Source: Jacaranda mimosifolia
Taxonomy: Eukaryota > Streptophyta > Magnoliopsida > Lamiales > Bignoniaceae
Length of the DNA: 64,000 bases
Assembly (NCBI GenBank): GCA_018894105.1
Contig: CM032127.1
Location: forward strand, 5,983,001 to 6,047,000
Direction of reading: 5' to 3'
The first letter of the stretch is position 1, and every line of letters starts with the position of its first letter. This document shows positions 57,242 to 64,000 of the stretch, piece by piece. Position numbers and translations under genes: made by a program. The notes under the pieces are model-generated. The model was not told the DNA's origin and made no database searches. It saw only the letters and a list, made by a program, of their open reading frames with translations.

Positions 57242-59320
57242 TGTATTATAAATATCTTTTCACGACTTAGAAGTAATGATGTGAATATTACTAATTTTCA
57301 TCTATTAATTTTAAAAAGCATCATCCTTAGACTTGTATTTGTGAGTATTTTGGGGTTCAAATGTTAACAAGCCATTCAAACAACTGCGTGTATAAATATA
57401 AAAAGTAATTATTTTGAAGGTGATTTTACAAATATTATATATACATATATAATTTATAGTTTTCAGAATGTTACCTGAAAATATGTAGTCAATCAATCTG
57501 GTACAATTATTCAAATGGAGTCCAAATATGTTGCTGATATGATACTTCAGGACAACTGCTGGTTATTGGAAAGAAATATAACTAAGGTTCTTTTAGACGT
57601 CACCACAATGAAATTAATTATATGACAGTCAGCTTGGGCGATATTTTTGTAACTAGTATCAAAAAAATAAAGTAAAATAAAGAACTAGCTCGAAGTTGGA
57701 AGATTTGACTAGAATCAAATTACTAATAATTAGGTCTTTAATTGCATACTCTGCGGACTTCATGATAATTTAACCTCCATTTATTATTTATTTCTTCTTA
57801 CTATATATAATTGTCAACTTCTTTCCGGCCGATGGTTTAAATAGCAATGAAATTTTAGATGTATATATAAGAGTATAATATAATATATAGTGGTTGACTT
57901 ATCATTTAGATAAGAGAATAAAATTAACAAATTATATGCAGGAATGGCTCTACCTTTAGATGAGATGAGAGAGACAATCGCCTGAGGCCTCTAAAATTTA
58001 GAGGCCTCCTATATATAGTTTCTTTTGTATGTCTTAGACCTCCAAATGAAAAATATAGTGCTTAATCTCTTTTAACATTTTAAGTTTTAAAAAAAATGTA
58101 AAACCTTTAATTTAGAAGCCTTGTATAATTCTTTTTTAGATTCCATATCTAAGAAAAAGTATAAAGCCTTTATTTTAAGGTCTTATAAATTATTTAAGGT
58201 TACAATAAGTAATTAATAGATTATAATAAATTAAAAATATAAATATGAATTTCATTACTTTTGATTCTTCTAAATCTCTTATATCATTTTAAATTGACTA
58301 TTTTTCCTTAATTAGATCCTAGCCACTTCTTTCTTTTCCAATACTAATTACTAATAACTTCTCTCTTTTTGAATGCCAATCACTAGATGATGTTTTATTT
58401 TCAAAAGAATAAATACCATGTATTAAAGAATATTATATAGTAAAGAATATTACGCATTTTTTCTTTCTTACATTTTCTGTTAGATTTCATTTTCTAGACA
58501 TCCCATGTGTCTATGCTTTGTTGCTAGACATCCCAAGTAATTGCTAATTTTATCATGAATTTGAGTCTGACTTTTAACTCTGCGTTTTTAGATATGATCA
58601 TTTGTATGTGGCTCATGAATGATTCGAAGTCATCTTATCTTACTGGGAAGTACAAGGAAAAGACAAACACATTGACAACAAATTTAAGAGGGTCCAAGTA
58701 AGTACACAATGGAGAAGAAATTTGAAATGATATGAGTTTTATAATATAATTTTATCTCTAAAACAGAAATTTGAGATATGTTCTTACATTAATTGTTAAG
58801 GATCGACACCTTCTCTGTGATATTACTTCTATCTGAGATTGAGTCAAAATTATTTCATAACTCATGAGTTGAAGGATTACACCAACTTGGATAACCACGG
58901 AGTTGGAAAGATTTGTAATATGCCATAAATTCCTCCTCAGCCGTAATATATGCCTTTTGGTTCATATGTTGAATAGTGTATTTTAGTTCAAGAAATGGAG
59001 AGAATAAAAGGTCAGCCTTTGTTGCAAGTTAATGAACCCCACTGTTGTGGATTTTAACATTTGCCAAACTTCTGATCTTGGTGGCAATATATTAGCGAAG
59101 CAGCCCAGATTTTCTCTAGAAAGCCATGAATGTATATCCTTGAACACATGCATGTAGGCCACTCCAACCATGTTCAGATAAAGTTGAAGCTTCACTCACA
59201 CTGCGCTCATCTTGTACATGTGTTAGAGATTTATTTTGATTGCATCCAAAAAATAAATAGTTTTTGTCAGCATACTCTTATTAGTGAAATATTGGTTACT
59301 TAAGAAAGTGTTTATTAACA
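57242..59320. other. AT-rich intergenic DNA, no supported gene
   Basis: A phrase near 57942-58010 (AGGAATGGCTCTACCTTT, then GAGGCCTC) looks like the left end of a degraded non-autonomous transposon, but no right end was found. Small ORFs here have no motifs. Confidence 0.4.
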
Positions 59321-59599
59321 GAGTGTTTTTATGAACTACAAGATGCTATTTCAAAAGCAATTGGTCAAGAATTGGCTAAACAAGGAGAGGCAGTTGCAGC
59401 AAGAGAGGCAACCCCTATGGAGGAGGCTATGAGAGTGAAGGAGGAAGCAAAGAGAGAGTTGAAAAATCAAATGCAAGAGAAGGAGGCTTTGATAAGAACG
59501 TTAGGAGTAATGATGGAAAAATTAAATGTCAATGTGCTTCTTCCTATCGCAATGAAGGAGGTGATGGTGGAAAAGACAAATAATTCACTGTTAATTTGA
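59321..59599 (+). pseudogene. Coiled-coil-coding exon-like fragment, unknown
   Basis: An open stretch of about 93 codons follows an intron-like AACAG acceptor at 59316-59320 and ends with TGA at 59597-59599. It is rich in Glu, Lys and Ala (EEAMRVKEEAKRELKNQ), predicting a single amphipathic coiled coil. No start codon is in the frame, so it looks like a terminal exon. A CACTA-like end lies 190 bp downstream, so it may be the tail of an En/Spm-associated protein. That link is only positional. Confidence 0.4.
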
Positions 59600-59786
59600 C
59601 ATGCTTGGATTTAATGAACTTGTTTATATTTTAAAATCTTTGTTTTGTTCATGAATTTGGATACTATATTATTGAATTTCAGTTACTGTTTTATGTTTTT
59701 GAAAGGTGAATTATTGTTTTGAATTGTGTGGTTTTATATTGTTATCAATGAAACAAAAATAGGTTGAATAAAAATATCAAAATCAG

Positions 59787-60253
59787 CATTAGAAGCCAAA
59801 AAATATTTCAGAAAATTAGTGACTGCAAAGAGGTCACTAAACGGAGAAAACTACACCTTACTTTTCAAAGTTGTGACTGCAAAGGGCGGTCACAAATCAG
59901 TGACCACAACAACAGTCACAATGCTGTCACAAATAGAGTATTTGGTCACATGATAAACGATAGTGACCGCAGTGGTTGGTCACTAAGCAATCATTAATTA
60001 GTGACCGCATAGTGACCACTTGTTTATTATATGGAAAGTTTTATACAATCAAATTAGTAACCCAAGATGAATTGTTTGTGACTGCTTGTGGGGTCACTAA
60101 TTTGTGACTGATAGGACAAGTGGTCACAAATTTCAATTTGTGGCGAGGTACTTTGTGACCACGCTTGGCAGTCACAAATGTGGTCACTAACACTATTAGT
60201 GGCCGCATTTTCGGTGGACCAGTAGTCACTAAAGCCAGTTTTTTTTGGTAGTG
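59787..60253. mobile_element. CACTA-like MITE with dense GTGACC/GGTCAC repeats
   Basis: The right end TTTTTTTTGGTAGTG is CACTACCAAAAAAAA on the opposite strand. The left end CATTAGAAGCCAAAAAAT is a degraded partner. The interior has about 20 GTGAC / GTCAC words in both orientations (e.g. AGTGACCGCAGTGG, TTGGTCACTAAG). Arms fold back partially. No clear 3-bp duplication and no transposase. Confidence 0.65.
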
Positions 60254-60507
60254 AAGGACAACAAGAATAAAACAATCACTGAGAAACAAGCTAGTAGCAT
60301 GTTTGAAGATTCTTCTAGGTCCTTAGAAGCTTCTCAGTTAGTAGCATGTTTTCTAGGTCCTTAGAAGCCATTCTAGTAAACAAGGTATTGACAAGTAACA
60401 TTAACTTTCCATCTCAAACCAAGAAGCTCTGGATCAAAATGAATTTTCGAACCTTTTGACATTCGGCCAAAATAAAATTACCTCACATCCTTTAAGTTGC
60501 AAAGTAC
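60254..60507. other. Short non-coding gap
   Basis: It contains a short direct repeat: TAGTAGCATGTTT and TTCTAGGTCCTTAGAAGC each occur twice between 60290 and 60370. No gene. Confidence 0.5.
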
Positions 60508-60515
60508 CTTCTAAT

Positions 60516-61823
60516 AGGGGCGGCACCGACCCAACAACCCGATACGAAATTAGTGGATTTGGGTTGGGATTTATCGTGTCGGGTTAAAATTGGATCAACC
60601 CAAAATACAATCCAAAAATTTTGGGTAGGTTTGGATTGGGTCACGAGTTGACCCGACCAACCTGAAATTACTTTTTGGATGACCCATTAACCCAACATGA
60701 CCCAATCCAACCCAACCCACATAATTAAAAAAAGTAAATATAAGCTAGATATTTTAAAATTTAAATTTACTAACTATTATCATGTTAAACTATTGCTAAA
60801 AGTCTAAAGTGCCCAAAGAAAAGGTAAAAAAATAAAGTCCTAGTTTTATCTTTTTTCTTGTGCCCAACGGCCACTGCTCATTTTCCTCTATTCTTTATCT
60901 CGTTCCCCACTTGGCTCTTGAGGAAATTCTAATTTTTTCCAAGTTTAGCAGCCTTGATACACATTTGTTCATGGAACTCTGTAGATACCTCTTTTTCCTT
61001 AGTGAAGCGATTTTATTGTGATAGTTTCTTTCTATTGAATATAACCAAAATTAACACAATCAGCATTCCTATATCTAGTGAATAGGGATGGCTTTTCATT
61101 ATGCCTGCATGAAGACTAGTTTAATATCTGGCTTACCCATATAATTTTTGAGTTTAATAATTTTTACTATTGATCGTATTGTGTGTGTGTGTGTGTGTGT
61201 ATTATATTTTTGTTAATATTGTGCAATTTATGGTTTCAATTCATTGAAAACTAGAGTTTTTAGCTTTTGTCTTTTGGTAAACTATGATGTGTTTAGCAAT
61301 TCCAGTATTAAAATGATGTATTTTGTTTGTGCTTGGAGAATTATGACAATTTTTTCATCATATGCCAATGTTAATGTCTGCTGCAAAATTAGAAGGTTGT
61401 GTGTGGTTTGTGATGTAAAAAAGTATAGGTCTTCAAATCCACCAAGTTAATTATCCATTAAAATATTATTTATGTTGTACAAATATTTTTGTGTTGATGA
61501 AAATGGACTATGGAAGTCAAATCAACAAGCAATGCAAAACTATAGTTTACATTATCCGTATTTTTGCCATTAAAAAGCATGATTCTCATAGTGGGTTGGG
61601 TGAGTTGTGGGTTTTTAGGTTATTGGGTTAACCCAATTCATAAATAGGTTGACCCGAGTCAACCTGATTCAGAATGGATTGGGTTTGGGTTTGGGTTTGG
61701 GTTTGGATTTATGCTTATCGGGTTGAAAATTAAATGGGTTGGGTTCGGGTTAAACAAATTTATGTAATACCCCTACATTGACCCAACCCGAACCCACCCA
61801 ATCCACCTGAATTGCCACCCCCG
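60516..61823. mobile_element. hAT-like non-autonomous element (1308 bp)
   Basis: The left end is AGGGGCGGCACC and the right end, reversed, CGGGGGTGGCAATTC. Flanks CTTCTAAT (60508-60515) and CTTCTAAC (61824-61831) match at 7 of 8 positions. Both arms are crowded with CCCAACCC / GGGTTGGG words. The interior is AT-rich with a GT run near 61181-61200. A 68-codon ORF inside (61244-61450) has no transposase motif. Confidence 0.7.
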
Positions 61824-61831
61824 CTTCTAAC

Positions 61832-62304
61832 AATTGTACATCCAATTCACTCAACTAGGTCCAATGGCATTTTTATCATAAAAGATAATTGGACCAATTA
61901 TTGAAGGATATTTTTGAATTTTCACATAATTTTTTGAACAACGTTAATGAATTTTTTAATGGAGCGAAACATTAAGGACTCGTTGTAATTTTTTCCAGTC
62001 TATTTGTAAATGACTCAAACCTTAGAGGATTCTATATAATTAACCCAAATAAAAATGTTTAAAATGTTAGTGGATTTTTTCATAAATAGTTCAAACTTGA
62101 GGGTTGTTTTATAATTATATAACAAGTTCCATCAAAATTTTAGTGGAAAATTGGATATTGGAGGACCAAAAGTGTCAAAAAAGTTATGAAATTTGAACCA
62201 AAAATAATTAAGACCTAAATTTTGAAACTAACAATACACACAAATTTATTTGGGATTAATAAAGTAATTTTCCCTAACAATTTTAATGATGACATTGACA
62301 TGTA
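61832..62304. other. Non-coding gap
   Basis: AT-rich sequence with no terminal repeats or ORF of note. Confidence 0.5.
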
Positions 62305-63542
62305 TGTTAAGTTTATTTTTGTCTTGTTATTCGTATAATTTCTCCTTGCGATCAATAGTAAAAATGCTTAATTATTGAGTTTTAACTTTCATTTTATATT
62401 TTGTGAAGCAAATTGAAGATTCAAGCTAAGTGCAGTTGAAAATCGAGTACTTGACATGTTTGGAGCAAATATCGCATTCCCAAGGAGACGAGGAATGGAA
62501 GAAGGAAATAACTTGAGTGCGGACGTGTCTTGCTTCCCAAGACTATTTTGCAAATTTGATTTAGAAGCATTCAATCTATTTTGGTAAGTGTATATATTCG
62601 GAATATTTTAATTTCTATTTCTTTAATTAGGATAATTTGAGTTTTCGTATTCTGGTAGGACTCTTATTAGTTTCTCAGTTGCATTAGTAGTAGTAGGCTA
62701 TTTATATGGAATTAGGTATCTTTCATAGGAAGTTTTTTTCATTCTTTCGTTCAGCATAATTTTAGTTTCCTACGTTTTCTTCTTTCCATTAGTTGCTAAA
62801 CTCTTGCTCTAGTTTAAGGGATTATCGAAGTTTGATTTCTTCAATATTTGTGAGATCTAAATGATTTAATTCGTTTTCCTTATTTCTTGAGTATTTATTT
62901 ATCTTCTATTTTCATTACTTAGAATATTTGTTCTGTCAATTAGAACATTAAATTTGTAATTGTTTAATTGTTCTAATATTTGTGGCAAATAACATAGTTA
63001 TGTGTGGTAATATGCATGATTTATGTTATGTGGATAAATAATCTAGTCTAAACGAACCTCGTGTGTGTGTTTGTTGGCTAGGGCTGGATCTCTCTAGTTT
63101 TCAATGATGTTGATAAATTAAATCCTATGAACGTTTCTTTAGGGTTGTTTATTGGCAAGGAAAATAATTAACGAACTTCTCTTAGTTATTGAGATAGTAA
63201 AGAGAGATTAGTTATTAGGGCGTCCGAGTAATTAAAATCAGTCTATTCAAGAAAAGAGGAATTTGTCTTCGCATCAATAATCAAATATGAGAACCAAACT
63301 TAGATTTTACCTTAGACATGATTTCATTCTTATTGATTTCTTATTTTTATTTGTGATTTATTTACTTTTAAGATTCTAGATCTTCGTTTTCATAAAAATC
63401 ACCCCTTCTATTTTACTTTATTTAGTAAACTTAAAAGAAATAAAATTTACCAGTTCCTATGAAATACGACCCTACTAATCCCTATTTTATAAATCATATC
63501 TTTAGAGTATAAATATATTTTTGTTGGATTCGACACCCATCA
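62305..63542 (+). mobile_element. Solo LTR of the Athila-family element (1238 bp)
   Basis: TGTTAAG at the start and GACACCCATCA at the end match the LTRs at 14267 and 19426 over the full length, with more substitutions and a small insertion near 62528-62580. Flanks ATGTA and ATGTG agree at 4 of 5 positions. No internal sequence follows, so the rest was removed by LTR-LTR recombination. Confidence 0.85.
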
Positions 63543-63588
63543 ATGTGACAACTTGTCAATATTTTTTTTTATAGTTGGTGAACTTACA

Positions 63589-63623
<35 letters not shown>

Positions 63624-64000
63624 TAGTGCTAGTACACTACGTACTTAGTTCATAACAAAAAGAAAAAAAAAATAAATAAATAAAAGAACTAAGTAATTAA
63701 TTAACATGCGATGCTTACATATAGAGACATAATATAGAATGAAAACTTTTTTAAAAATTTTGTTGTGCCATGAGATATATTTCTCAACCCTTGTACATTG
63801 TCCTTTTCAAGCAACTTGTGCAAAAGTCTATTTATTTGCCTTAATTTTCTGATCATGCATGGATACCCTTATCAACTCTAGATCTGCTGTGGCATTTCCT
63901 TCCGAGAAACAGCCTGTCACAGTATATATATGATCTAGTGATTAATATTTGAAATCAAATCGAATCTTAGCAAACAATAATTCAGAAAATGATCAAGACA
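63543..64000. other. Window end, non-coding
   Basis: It contains a GT-dinucleotide run at about 63592-63620 and AT-rich sequence. No gene or terminal repeat is seen. Confidence 0.5.

Noticed and set aside
62389..62574. Minus-strand ORF of 61 codons
   Set aside because: It lies wholly inside the solo Athila LTR, and the corresponding frame in the other LTR copies has no conserved protein.
41953..64000. A diterpenoid biosynthetic gene cluster around the KSL
   Set aside because: No copalyl diphosphate synthase, cytochrome P450 or other pathway gene is visible in the window; only transposons flank the KSL.

Overview
This is nuclear DNA from a flowering plant. It is AT-rich, gene-poor and packed with nested transposons, and it holds one intron-containing host gene. 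That gene is a 14-exon diterpene synthase of the ent-kaurene synthase / kaurene synthase-like (KSL) type. Its short leader ending in an AVKC motif resembles asterid (Lamiales-type) KSLs, but that placement is recall, not a search result. There are no bacterial operons, tRNA, rRNA or CRISPR features.

Layout. 1-2.4 kb: 3' part of an endogenous caulimovirus (pararetrovirus). 2.9-13.98 kb: non-autonomous DNA transposons (hAT-like 2913-3698, 10552-11471, 13352-13983; CACTA-like 8065-8750, 12093-12543) and a 3-kb solo LTR (4855-7868). 14.27-20.66 kb: an Athila-type Ty3/gypsy element with both LTRs but no reverse transcriptase or integrase. 21.39-25.76 kb: the 3' end of a Tat-lineage element, with an 87-bp tandem array, an antisense gene and the 3' LTR. 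28.6-41.95 kb: a full-length, decayed Tat-lineage element with gag, protease, RT, RNase H, archaeal-type RNase H and integrase, plus an antisense plant-mobile-domain gene. 45.37-56.74 kb (minus strand): the KSL gene. Intron 2 hosts a Mutator-like long-TIR element (49819-51312). Intron 1 hosts a young Ty1/copia element (51670-56659). 56.7-64 kb: duplicated KSL upstream region, a coiled-coil exon-like fragment, a CACTA-like MITE (59787-60253), a hAT-like element (60516-61823) and a solo LTR of the same Athila family (62305-63542).

The most informative locus is the KSL. I placed all 14 exons by splice sites and reading frame; they sum to 2457 bp (818 codons plus stop). The gene is nevertheless broken: TGA codons in exons 5 and 9, a TT instead of GT donor after exon 7, and a copia element inserted exactly on the exon 1/intron 1 donor. 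The insertion's CCTGG target duplication plus the LTR terminus rebuilds a GT donor. Premature stops in the retrotransposons fall repeatedly at expected Trp, Arg or Gln codons, the pattern expected from deamination of methylated cytosine.

I found no convincing new multi-gene system. The best leads are the splice-site insertion in the KSL, the two Tat elements carrying different antisense genes, and the in-frame 20-codon duplication at the start of KSL exon 3.
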